Shown here: positions 56,119 through 64,000 of the stretch, one piece after another
Position numbering within the stretch: position 1 is the stretch's first letter
Layout of the letters: each line of letters starts with the position of its first letter
Assembly: GCF_900625095.1 (NCBI RefSeq)
Contig: NZ_LR130760.1
Span: forward strand, 284,301-348,300
From: Acinetobacter ihumii
GTDB lineage: Bacteria > Pseudomonadota > Gammaproteobacteria > Pseudomonadales > Moraxellaceae
Direction: 5' to 3'
Length of the DNA stretch: 64,000 nucleotides
Translations under genes and position numbers: made by a program
The notes under the pieces: generated by a model
Database searches by the model: none
Told to the model about the DNA's origin: nothing
The model's input: the letters and a program-made list of their open reading frames with translations, nothing else

Positions 56119-57315
56119 TTAAAAACTAAAGCCAAAATTTAAATTGACGCGATACAGCCATTTATCGCTGTTTAAGGAAGTGGCTGTGGTATAACCCGTA
56201 CTATTGGTCGAACCGCCGATAATATTGGCATTTTTACCCCATGTATAATCTGCCCAGACCATAAATGGCGAAGCAATAAACATCATGCCTGTGGTATTCA
56301 TCTGTGAAGCTGACCAATCGGTATGGGTTTTATCCAGATAGCTAAAGTCGTTATAAAATTTAATCGCTTTAAGCTTCCACATATCCTTGATCGGTAAGGT
56401 ATATGACACATTCAGACTGGATACAGTGCCTTCTGAGGCAATAAAATAAGAAGGGGTTAAACCGTTAGTTCCCATTAAAGTCAGACGATCATCCACACCT
56501 TCTGGATTTTTAGCATCATATTGATAATGGATCACTGAACCCTGAATATTCCAGCGATCAAGATTACTATTGGCGTGTACACCTAAAGCATAATATTTGC
56601 CATCATCATCCGTGACTTTATTATGGAGTTGCGAAATCGCACCTGATAATCCAATTTCCTGCTTACCGAGTGCTGTATCAAACTTTTTAACCACGCGGGC
56701 ATTGACCTGATTTTGTTTTTCATTTTGGTACGCCACCTGATTTGGAAAGGTATTTTTCAGGTCATCATAGGTGCCACTTTCAGGCGAATAACGCATGTTG
56801 GTTTCAAGCATAGTTGGATAATAACCTAGCTTAATATCCCAGTTTTTATCATCATAATTCCAGTTCAAACCCGGTGCGATATTATTGCCATAGCCTAAAA
56901 AGAACGGCAAATGATAGGTCCAGCCATTTTGTGGATAAGGATAAATCGCAAAGGGTTTATATACAAAACCGGCCTCAAGACTATTATTTTGATTCAGTTT
57001 ATAACCGACATAGGCTTTTTCAATTGAAGTAAACTCCTGATCTTGCAATAAGAAACTCGAGTTTAAATAAAAATTGTCATAGGTTCCTTTTAAGTCAAGT
57101 CTTAACACATCAAAGTCTAACTTTCCCATGCCTCGATTAGTACTTTCAGGCCAGCTTTCATAACGATCCTGTACGCGAATCACCCCACCCACTTTAAATG
57201 AAGCTGTACCATCCGCATTTTTCCACTCAAGTGGAGACCCCTCTGCCCAAGAACCCGTTGAGACGCCTAAGCAGAAAATTGAAACACTTATTGATGAAAC
57301 GATACTCTTTTTCAT
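56119..57315 (-). CDS. outer-membrane porin
   Basis: This 398-residue porin has a signal peptide (about 1-24, cut near GSWA|EG) and many alternating beta-strands (GTASFKVGGVIRVQDRYESW, FYLNSSFLLQDQEF). It ends in NLNFGFSF with the C-terminal Phe of outer-membrane proteins. It resembles the phosphate-selective / aromatic-acid porins found beside catabolic genes in Acinetobacter. I chose the ATG with GGGAAG 5 nt upstream; a longer frame start is not supported. It lies downstream of the catabolic operon and may let its substrate in. Confidence 0.82.
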   Translation of the reverse strand: MKKSIVSSISVSIFCLGVSTGSWAEGSPLEWKNADGTASFKVGGVIRVQDRYESWPESTNRGMGKLDFDVLRLDLKGTYDNFYLNSSFLLQDQEFTSIEKAYVGYKLNQNNSLEAGFVYKPFAIYPYPQNGWTYHLPFFLGYGNNIAPGLNWNYDDKNWDIKLGYYPTMLETNMRYSPESGTYDDLKNTFPNQVAYQNEKQNQVNARVVKKFDTALGKQEIGLSGAISQLHNKVTDDDGKYYALGVHANSNLDRWNIQGSVIHYQYDAKNPEGVDDRLTLMGTNGLTPSYFIASEGTVSSLNVSYTLPIKDMWKLKAIKFYNDFSYLDKTHTDWSASQMNTTGMMFIASPFMVWADYTWGKNANIIGGSTNSTGYTTATSLNSDKWLYRVNLNFGFSF

Positions 57316-57567
57316 AACCACTTCCCAATATTTCGTCATGAGTTAACCGTAAAAAAAAAGCAACCCATGTTTTATATATAAAACTTTGTTTATTTTAAAT
57401 TTTACCTAAAAAAAATTGGTGACCCCATTTGAAGCGAGAGCAATCCTTCGCTCATGGCATATTATTCATCACCATTTTTAGTTGTTTACTTAGATGCCTG
57501 AGCACCTAAGTAACGCAAGATCACAATAAAGCTGCTATAAGGTTTTGAAATTCAAGATCCCTTAAAC
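57316..57567 (-). other. porin upstream region with inverted repeat
   Basis: The 252-bp gap contains the dyad TTACTTAG-N12-CTAAGTAA (57486-57513), with an inner TGC/GCA pairing. There is no T tract, so it is more likely an operator or leader structure for the porin than a terminator. Confidence 0.45.
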
Positions 57568-59208
57568 TTAATAGAGTTTTTTCTGTGGAGGACCTGCAAA
57601 GTTTAATGGGCCAATCGCATGCATATCCAACTCAATCACCGCAGGGCCGTTAAACCCAATCGCCTCTTGAATCGCAATCTTAAATTCATCTGCACTGCCA
57701 ACTTTCCAGCTTTTAACGCCCATCGATTCCCCTAGTTTTTGATAATCTGGGGTATGCAGTTCATTAAAATATTGGCGACCACCAAAGTAGTTATTTTGGA
57801 TACCACGCATCACGCCATAACCACCGTCATTCATGATCATGAGTACCATGTCAGTATTTTCCTGCGCCATGGTTGCAATTTCGCCAATACCAAGCATTAA
57901 ACCGCCATCACCCACCAGACCCACTACTTTTTTATCTGGATTGGCAATACTTGATCCAATCGCATGTGCCAAACCTAAACCGATTGCCCCTGCCAATGAG
58001 TGAATATTGCGATTGGGTGCCTGTACAGGGAATAAACGGCTACCCCATGTACTGCCTGACATAGTAATGTCACGAACAAAAATTCCATCTTCAGGTAACG
58101 CCGCACGTAAGTGATCGCAAATGAGTGCGTATTGATCAAGCTGTTGACGCAGTGCATCGATCGCCGCATTTTTAGCTTCAATTACCGCTTGATCGTAAGC
58201 AGCATCGACCTTGGAAATACCACTAAGCTGCGTCAAACTGCGCGCTAAAATATCTTTGGCATCTGCACAGATAAAATGACGTACTTTGTAATTACGTTGC
58301 TGCGCAACAGGATTGGCATCAATCTGAATGATATTTTCGGGGAACTGCACCGAGTAGGTTTTGGTCTCATTACTGCGTAGACGCGAACCGACTACCACCA
58401 AAAGATCTGCATTTTTTAACAGTTCTTCGACTTTTGCTGAGTTATGAAATGCGCCTAAGCTACGTGGATGTGCATCCGCCAAAATACCGCGACCATGGGT
58501 AGAAGACACCACAGGAATGCCCAAATCAGCAATCGCCTTAATTTCATCGACGCTATTTAAGGCACCACCACCAATCCAGAACACAGGACGCTTGGCTTGT
58601 TTAATTTGATCAACCAACAACTGAACCTGAGTGTCGTCCACTGCCGGTATTTGCATGGCTTTGACTGGACTCAAATCTAGCGGTAAATCAATTTCCGCTG
58701 CCTGTACATCAATCGGCAACTCAACACTGACTGGCCCCATTGGAACAGTCGTAGCCACACGAATCGCCTCACGAATCACGCCAATTGCGTTGTCTGGACT
58801 GGTAATACGAAAAGCCGCTTTGCTCGACGCACGTAAAAAAGTCAGTTGATCTTTGGTTTCATGAATAAAGCTGGCATCACGATCCAGATATTCACGTTCT
58901 ACCTGACCTGTTAAATGTAATACAGGACTACTGGCATTCATGGCTTCGATGAGTGAACCCACAGCATTCCCTGCGCCTGCACCCGTACTGGTCAGAGCAA
59001 CACCCAAACCTTTGAAACGCGCATGAGCATCTGCCATGGTGACCGCACCTGCTTCACCACGTGCTGCCACAAAGCGAATTTTTTCACGACGACCAATTGC
59101 ATCGGCAATTGGCAAGTTATGGATTGAGATCACGCCATAAATGCTGCTGACCTCATGTTGTTCTAATAAGCGAGCAATCGCTTCACCGACATTGACACGT
59201 TCAGTCAT
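57568..59208 (-). CDS. ThDP-dependent decarboxylase/synthase, benzoylformate-decarboxylase-like
   Basis: This 546-residue enzyme has all three ThDP domains. The catalytic Glu is in VAARGEAGAVTMADAHAR (about 48-65). The cofactor motif runs from GDGGLMLGIGEIATMAQ to MNDGGYG (about 434-465). N-terminal VGEAIARLLEQHEVSSIYGV is typical of the 2-oxoacid decarboxylase / acetolactate synthase superfamily. It likely decarboxylates a 2-oxoacid to an aldehyde, which the next gene can oxidise. The start has AGGAAG upstream. It is the last of the catabolic group. Confidence 0.85.
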   Translation of the reverse strand: MTERVNVGEAIARLLEQHEVSSIYGVISIHNLPIADAIGRREKIRFVAARGEAGAVTMADAHARFKGLGVALTSTGAGAGNAVGSLIEAMNASSPVLHLTGQVEREYLDRDASFIHETKDQLTFLRASSKAAFRITSPDNAIGVIREAIRVATTVPMGPVSVELPIDVQAAEIDLPLDLSPVKAMQIPAVDDTQVQLLVDQIKQAKRPVFWIGGGALNSVDEIKAIADLGIPVVSSTHGRGILADAHPRSLGAFHNSAKVEELLKNADLLVVVGSRLRSNETKTYSVQFPENIIQIDANPVAQQRNYKVRHFICADAKDILARSLTQLSGISKVDAAYDQAVIEAKNAAIDALRQQLDQYALICDHLRAALPEDGIFVRDITMSGSTWGSRLFPVQAPNRNIHSLAGAIGLGLAHAIGSSIANPDKKVVGLVGDGGLMLGIGEIATMAQENTDMVLMIMNDGGYGVMRGIQNNYFGGRQYFNELHTPDYQKLGESMGVKSWKVGSADEFKIAIQEAIGFNGPAVIELDMHAIGPLNFAGPPQKKLY

Positions 59209-59283
59209 GAAAATCTTCCTCTAAATTCGGTTAAATATCCATTGAAATGGTTAAATCGTTTAAATCATTACGGGTTCAAGCCA

Positions 59284-60750
59284 TCAGTCACACCATGGGT
59301 TCGGTTGCTCGTTTAGACCCATATAAATGCTTTTTTGTTGCATATAAGACAAAATGCCCTGACGACCTTTTTCACGACCAATACCACTGTCTTTAAAGCC
59401 ACCAAATGGTGCTGAAATTGAAAATTTCTTGTAGGTATTAATCCACACTGTACCGACTTCAAGCGCACGTGAAATCCGCCATGCTTTACGATAACTTTCA
59501 GTCCAGATGCCTGCCGCCAAACCAAAACAACTGTCATTGGCTTGTTGGATTAAATCCTGTTCATTGTCATATTTCATGACCACCAGTACAGGGCCAAAAA
59601 TTTCTTCCTGACAGACTTTTGCCTGATTTTTTAATCCTGTAATGATGGTGGGTAAGTAAAAACTACCTTTGGCAAATTCACCTATGGTCAGTGCCTCACC
59701 CCCTGTCAAAATTTCACCACCCTCTTGTTTGGCGAGTTGTACATAGCGGTCTACAGAGTCTAAATGTGCCTGATTGATCAATGACCCCATATGCACATCT
59801 TTTTGTTCAGGATGTCCAACACGTAAGCCTTTGGTAATTTCAACCAAACGTGTTAAAAACTGATCATAAATACTGTGATGAATAAATAAACGAGAACCTG
59901 CAATACAGGCTTGACCCGCAGAACTAAAAATACCGTAGGCAATCCCTTTTGCAGCAAGCTCAACATCCGCATCGGGCAGTACAATGGTCGGTGATTTTCC
60001 ACCCAACTCCAGCGAAGTGGTAATCAGTTTATCCGCAGCAATATGGGCTAAATGACGACCTGTCGTGGTTCCACCAGTAAAGGAGATTTTACGAACCAAA
60101 GGATGTTTCACAATCGCATCGCCTACCACTGAACCTTTCCCTACCAAGACACTGAGTAAACCTTTCGGCAAACCTGCTTCTTCAAAAATCTTTGCAAGCT
60201 CAAGGGCAATCAGTGATGTGGCTTCAGCAGGTTTTAAAATGACCGCATTTCCACCCGCCAAAGCAGGTGCCAACTTTTGCACTTCACTGGCAATCGGTGA
60301 ATTCCACGGCGTAATTGCGGCTACGACACCAACAGGTTCATGCACGCTCATGGTCATAAAATCTGGCGCACGTTGTGTGGTTAATTCATCATTTAAGGTT
60401 TCACAAGCGGCTGCAACATAACGTGCAGTCGCCGCCGCACTTAACACCAAACCACGGGTTTCCGCTAAAGGCTTACCATTATCACGGGTTTGTAATTGGG
60501 ACAGTTCATCCACCCGCGCTTCAATAATATCTGCGACTTTATATAAAATTTTAGCGCGTTCATGCGGCATACGGTTACGCCACTCAGGCGCACGCCATGC
60601 CTGATCTGCTTTGACAATCGCTTCTTCAATATCCTCGGAACTTGCTGTTGAAATTTCAGCATTCACCGAATTGTCTGCGGGAAAGGTACTTTGAATCACT
60701 GCGCCGCGACCCAAACGCCATTCACCAGCAATATATAGTTCTTTAACCAT
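59284..60750 (-). CDS. NAD(P)-dependent aldehyde dehydrogenase
   Basis: This 488-residue protein has the full aldehyde dehydrogenase signature: Glu in LELGGKSPT (about 254) and the catalytic Cys in FSSAGQACIAGSR (about 288). The ATG at 60750 has an AGGATAAC site; a longer frame lacks one. It lies 13 nt after the aspartate-dehydrogenase-like gene and probably oxidises the aldehyde made by the ThDP enzyme. Confidence 0.9.
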   Translation of the reverse strand: MVKELYIAGEWRLGRGAVIQSTFPADNSVNAEISTASSEDIEEAIVKADQAWRAPEWRNRMPHERAKILYKVADIIEARVDELSQLQTRDNGKPLAETRGLVLSAAATARYVAAACETLNDELTTQRAPDFMTMSVHEPVGVVAAITPWNSPIASEVQKLAPALAGGNAVILKPAEATSLIALELAKIFEEAGLPKGLLSVLVGKGSVVGDAIVKHPLVRKISFTGGTTTGRHLAHIAADKLITTSLELGGKSPTIVLPDADVELAAKGIAYGIFSSAGQACIAGSRLFIHHSIYDQFLTRLVEITKGLRVGHPEQKDVHMGSLINQAHLDSVDRYVQLAKQEGGEILTGGEALTIGEFAKGSFYLPTIITGLKNQAKVCQEEIFGPVLVVMKYDNEQDLIQQANDSCFGLAAGIWTESYRKAWRISRALEVGTVWINTYKKFSISAPFGGFKDSGIGREKGRQGILSYMQQKSIYMGLNEQPNPWCD

Positions 60751-60763
60751 GATGTTATCCTTG

Positions 60764-61555
60764 TTAAATCTGAATGGCTTCAACACTGTTACGACAAGCA
60801 CGAATCACGCTGAGTGCAGCCAATGTTGAGGTCTTAGGGTTAGAGGCCAGTGGAACACCCACCATTTCAATGGTCATTTGCCCGAAACGACCTTCCGCGA
60901 CAATGGTATGTTTGTTCTGGGTCATGTCAGGATCAACCGTTAGCTCTACTAAGGTGTTGTCCATTCCTACGCCGGCCAGCGCAATAGTTGCGGCCACATT
61001 GGCATTGGCAGGAAAATTCAGTGCCGCTTCGCGCGCTGTTCCACGGTAAAACACGGTGGCTTTTTTTACCTGATCCAGATCAATTAATTGCTCGGCATAA
61101 CTGCCGCGCCAACTATTAGGACTTTTACAGCCTTTATAGGTAACTTTTTCCAGACCACCTTCTTTGGCTGCCGCAATACCATCAATGCCTGCAATCGCAC
61201 CCGCCAAGAGGTGTAAATGTGCGCCGTTTTGTTCGGCTGTTTGCTGGAGTTCAGTAAAAAATTTGCTATCCGCCAAGGTTCCAACCGAAATCAGACCAAT
61301 CGTCCAGCCATTTTCCAGTACTTTTTTGGCATGTTCTTTGACTGCGGCTTGACCTGCGACTTCAATCACATAATCAGGGGTACCATCGCACTGACTGACA
61401 TCGGAGATGACCTGAATATTGCGATCAACTTTTTGCTTGACGTTTTCCACACTACGTTCAGGTACAACAATCCATTTCAACTCCAGATCATGTGGCAAAT
61501 GTGCATACACTTCTGAGGCCATTGCGCCAAAACCAATCATCATCAATTGTTTCAT
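60764..61555 (-). CDS. aspartate-dehydrogenase-like NAD(P) oxidoreductase
   Basis: This 263-residue protein has the NAD-binding IGFGAMASEV at the N-terminus, and the family features SVGTLAD, AGAIAGIDGIAAAKEGG, FPANANVAATIALAG and NKHTIVAEGRFG of the L-aspartate dehydrogenase (NadX) family. Aspartate dehydrogenase interconverts aspartate and oxaloacetate plus ammonia, or makes iminoaspartate. The catalytic context suggests use in a catabolic route instead of NAD synthesis. The start at 61555 has AGGTG upstream. Confidence 0.82.
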   Translation of the reverse strand: MKQLMMIGFGAMASEVYAHLPHDLELKWIVVPERSVENVKQKVDRNIQVISDVSQCDGTPDYVIEVAGQAAVKEHAKKVLENGWTIGLISVGTLADSKFFTELQQTAEQNGAHLHLLAGAIAGIDGIAAAKEGGLEKVTYKGCKSPNSWRGSYAEQLIDLDQVKKATVFYRGTAREAALNFPANANVAATIALAGVGMDNTLVELTVDPDMTQNKHTIVAEGRFGQMTIEMVGVPLASNPKTSTLAALSVIRACRNSVEAIQI

Positions 61556-61565
61556 TGCATTCACC

Positions 61566-62360
61566 TTATAAATGTTTGTTAAAACCACCAGAGACATCAA
61601 TGGTCGAACCTGTGGTATAAGAAGCCAGCGGTGAGGCTAAAAACACCAGTGCACGTGCAGGTTCTTCAGGTTTGCCTAAACGCGCCATTGGGATGCCCCG
61701 TTTTTTTGCAATATTTGCAGTCCAGTCTTGCCATGACTGGTTTGGATCTGAACGAGTTTCATAACGGCGTTTCCACTGCGCAGATTCAACCATGCCTAAC
61801 AAAATTGAATTAACACGGACCTTATATTGAATAAATTCATGCGCCAATGAATGGGTTAGATTCAGCAAGGCTGCCCGCGCAGATGAAGTCGCAATCATGT
61901 GTGGTTCAGGCTGTAAAGCCAATAACGAATTGACATTGGTGACTGAACCAATATCTGAGCTTTTTAAGTCATCCAAAAAAGCACGAATAGGATGTAGTAC
62001 ACTGAAATATTTCAGTTCGATTTCCTTCATCCAGTCTTCGTCTTGAGTATTTTCAAAGCTAGATACCCGTCCTTGACCCGCGTTATTAATCAACATATCG
62101 ACATTACCCAAATGCTGTTTCACGGTTTGAGCAAAGCTTTTGACATCTGTTTTATCCAGCACATTACACACCTGCGTAAAAATATGCGCATGTGGATATT
62201 TTTCTAAAATATAAAGTTTTGATTGTGCAAGACGTTGTTCATCTCGTCCGCACCACGCCACTTTTGCGCCTTCGGCGACTAAAATCTCAACCGCAGCCAA
62301 TCCGATGCCAGAAGAGCCACCTGTGACGACCGCTACTTTTCCTTCTACTTGGAAGCTCAT
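61566..62360 (-). CDS. short-chain dehydrogenase-like protein lacking the YxxxK dyad
   Basis: This 264-residue SDR-fold protein has the dinucleotide motif TGGSSGIG (about 14-21), NNAG (about 90-93) and the C-terminal VFLASPLASYTTGSTIDVSGG. The normal catalytic YxxxK region reads ATSSARAALLNL, with Thr and Arg at the Tyr and Lys positions. The Ser of the triad area (VNSLLAL) is kept. It may be a divergent enzyme or a non-catalytic paralogue. It ends 10 nt before the aspartate-dehydrogenase-like gene. Confidence 0.85.
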   Translation of the reverse strand: MSFQVEGKVAVVTGGSSGIGLAAVEILVAEGAKVAWCGRDEQRLAQSKLYILEKYPHAHIFTQVCNVLDKTDVKSFAQTVKQHLGNVDMLINNAGQGRVSSFENTQDEDWMKEIELKYFSVLHPIRAFLDDLKSSDIGSVTNVNSLLALQPEPHMIATSSARAALLNLTHSLAHEFIQYKVRVNSILLGMVESAQWKRRYETRSDPNQSWQDWTANIAKKRGIPMARLGKPEEPARALVFLASPLASYTTGSTIDVSGGFNKHL

Positions 62361-62375
62361 ATGTTCTCTCTCGTT

Positions 62376-63197
62376 TCAATGCTGCTGTAAAGACACGATA
62401 ATGTCGTTAAATAAATTTGGTTGATCGACATAGCTCAAATGCCCTGCTTCACCAATTTCAATATAATTCTGGCACTGGATTTCCTGCGCCAAAGCTGCAA
62501 TCGCTTGCGGCGGTGTAATACTGTCGTTTAATCCTGAAACCATCACGCATGGCACCGCCAAATCTGTTAAATAGTTTCGAATTTCGTCATGCGCCAACAA
62601 ATAAGAGGCTTGAGTAAATCCTGCAAGATTCAGGTTTTGCATGACTTGTTCAATCAACTCAAGGGTTTGGGGTTGTTTCAAATAGGTTAAATGTGGGCCA
62701 CGGCTTTGCGCCAACCCCTGATTTCCCAGTTCTTTCAGCATTTTTGGTCTTTTGTTATAAACTTCGGCTTGTTGCTCAACGGGATAACGCTGATAACCCT
62801 GAGCCACATTGGCCAGAATCAGTGTTTCGACATACTCTGGATAACGTCGGGCAAAGGCACTCGCCTGTAACGCACCGAGTGAATGTCCAACCACGATCGC
62901 TTTTTTAATCGCTAACTGTTCAAATAAGCCTGCTAAACGCTGTGCATAATCTTCAGCATTCGGCTGCTCTGTGGTTAAAGCATCAGATGAACCATAACCC
63001 GGTGCATCCCATGCAATAATATGAAAATGATGACTTAAATCTTGTAATTGCTTGACCCAAGAACCCGCCCCAGAGCTAATGCCATGGAGCAATACGAGGT
63101 AATGATCTCCCGTACCTGCTTCACGATAGCTTTGCTTTTGCCCATCAATCTCGACAGACTTGACGGGAAATTGTTGTAAGTGTTCAACAAGTGTCAT
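62376..63197 (-). CDS. alpha/beta-fold hydrolase
   Basis: This 273-residue hydrolase has LLHGISSGAGSW (oxyanion region), the nucleophile GHSLGALQASAF, an acid in VSGLNDSITPP and the base in GEAGHLSYVDQP. It could be a carboxylester or C-C hydrolase. The ATG at 63197 has AAGGA 8 nt upstream; a longer frame from 63257 has no site. It lies 15 nt before the SDR gene. Confidence 0.85.
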   Translation of the reverse strand: MTLVEHLQQFPVKSVEIDGQKQSYREAGTGDHYLVLLHGISSGAGSWVKQLQDLSHHFHIIAWDAPGYGSSDALTTEQPNAEDYAQRLAGLFEQLAIKKAIVVGHSLGALQASAFARRYPEYVETLILANVAQGYQRYPVEQQAEVYNKRPKMLKELGNQGLAQSRGPHLTYLKQPQTLELIEQVMQNLNLAGFTQASYLLAHDEIRNYLTDLAVPCVMVSGLNDSITPPQAIAALAQEIQCQNYIEIGEAGHLSYVDQPNLFNDIIVSLQQH

Positions 63198-63266
63198 CAT
63201 CATTTTCCTTAAAACTTGCCTTGAGAGTACGAGCCTCTTTCTGGCAATGTTGTTCATCCAATCGCT

Positions 63267-63791
63267 TTAGTTACGTTTAATTTGAGACAATGGGTGCTCA
63301 GGTGGATAGTTTGGAATGGTTGGTTTACCTGTACCTAACATCACACACATCAAGGCATCTTCCTGCCCCGGATTAAACAAACCACGATAAATACCCGGTG
63401 GAATTGAGATCAAATCACGTTCTTTTAAACGGGTACTGAATTTTTCGCCGTTATGTTCGATGAACAAATCAATTTCACCGCGCAACATAAAAAATACTTC
63501 TTCAACATCATGGTGAATATGCAGTGGACCTTCGCACTGTGCTGGCAAAACCATGGTCGAAAAGGTAAAGTTTTCAGCAGGAACAGTGTTGTTATCACTC
63601 GCGATGCCGGTCGCGCCTGTCCCCATATAACGCATTTGGGCACGGCGATATTTCGGGTCGTAATCTGCCTGAAATTTCAAGGCATTAAAGTCATATTTGC
63701 GAGTTTCAAAACGTGCGATACGCGTGTTTAACCATTCTTCCAAGCTCGCACCTTCGGGTTGTTTCCATGATTCAAATTGTTGAGTGCTCAT
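63267..63791 (-). CDS. cupin-domain protein
   Basis: This 174-residue single-domain cupin has the metal-site motif GPLHIHHDVEEVFFMLRG (about 91-108) and the second motif SIPPGIYRGLFNPG (about 129-142). It is similar to isomerase- or dioxygenase-type small cupins. The N-terminal ~45 residues precede the barrel. It sits in the catabolic operon between the hydrolase and a transporter. Activity unknown. Confidence 0.85.
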   Translation of the reverse strand: MSTQQFESWKQPEGASLEEWLNTRIARFETRKYDFNALKFQADYDPKYRRAQMRYMGTGATGIASDNNTVPAENFTFSTMVLPAQCEGPLHIHHDVEEVFFMLRGEIDLFIEHNGEKFSTRLKERDLISIPPGIYRGLFNPGQEDALMCVMLGTGKPTIPNYPPEHPLSQIKRN

Positions 63792-63822
63792 GTCTTACTC
63801 CTGATTAAAATGAAAACTGTAA

Positions 63823-64000
63823 TTAGTAACGTTTGAGTAATGGTGTAAGGAAAAAGGAACCCACAATCGCCACCATCGCCAAGAATGTGATTCCCAAATT
63901 AAAACTACCGGTTTGCATGACAATCATGCCGATCAGCACGGGTGCTAAAGCACTACCAAAGTTTGCTAAACCGTTGAAAATACCGCCTGCTGTCGCACCT
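63823..64000 (-). CDS. MFS transporter, C-terminal part (runs off the window)
   Basis: The visible 58 residues contain GGIFNGLANFGSALAPVLIG and a final helix TFLAMVAIVGSFFLTPLLKR, which match the last two helices of MFS organic-acid / sugar-acid transporters. The stop is TAA at 63825-63823. It precedes the cupin by 31 nt and is probably the uptake system for the operon substrate. Confidence 0.8.
   Translation of the reverse strand, partial: GATAGGIFNGLANFGSALAPVLIGMIVMQTGSFNLGITFLAMVAIVGSFFLTPLLKRY

Overview
The window looks like an Acinetobacter chromosome (Moraxellaceae). The base composition is AT-rich. The TCA block gltA <- -> sdhCDAB-sucAB-lpd-sucCD, the divergent betT / betIBA choline locus, the membrane-anchored Mqo, and the protein sequences (OxyR, SdhC, SucA, PgaABCD) all fit that genus. 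No rRNA, tRNA, CRISPR array, insertion sequence or prophage was seen. The identification rests on recognition of families and gene order, not on a database search.

Layout. 1-2 kb: an alpha/beta hydrolase followed by oxyR. 2-9 kb: a GT2 glycosyltransferase and a very large secreted adhesin. The adhesin has a BapA-type N-terminus, two collagen-like Gly-X-Thr repeat tracts, tandem Ig-like domains, two ~400-residue Leu/Asn-rich modules and a type I secretion C-terminus. 9-15 kb: a CPA1 Na+/H+ antiporter, a small membrane protein, a YpfJ zinc peptidase, a DUF808 protein and trpS. Downstream of trpS lies a probable Hfq-type small RNA, the candidate homologue of Aar of A. baylyi. 15-24 kb: yqiJ-yqiK (flotillin) and pgaABCD, which makes poly-N-acetylglucosamine. 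24-38.4 kb: TCA-cycle genes sucDC, lpd, sucBA, sdhBADC (all minus strand) and divergent gltA. 38-46 kb: an acyl-CoA thioesterase, marC, betT, then divergent betI-betB-betA (choline to glycine betaine). 46-50 kb: mqo, a small membrane protein and a DUF1624 protein. 50-56 kb: a TonB receptor / lipoprotein / permease / ATPase / GNAT operon for siderophore-type uptake. 56-64 kb (minus strand): a porin, a ThDP decarboxylase, an aldehyde dehydrogenase, an aspartate-dehydrogenase-like protein, an atypical SDR, an alpha/beta hydrolase, a cupin and the end of an MFS transporter. This last group looks like a catabolic operon with unknown substrate.

How the genes fit together. Two biofilm systems (a giant adhesin and PNAG) lie within 15 kb of each other. 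The TCA cluster carries hairpins between sucB and lpd and between lpd and sucC, and a terminator after sdhB, which suggests that expression within the cluster is graded. The bet locus is controlled from a 54-bp perfect palindrome that contains two mirror-image promoters. The most interesting candidates for new biology are the Gly-X-Thr adhesin with its neighbouring glycosyltransferase, the catabolic operon containing an SDR without the YxxxK dyad, and the symmetric bet promoter.
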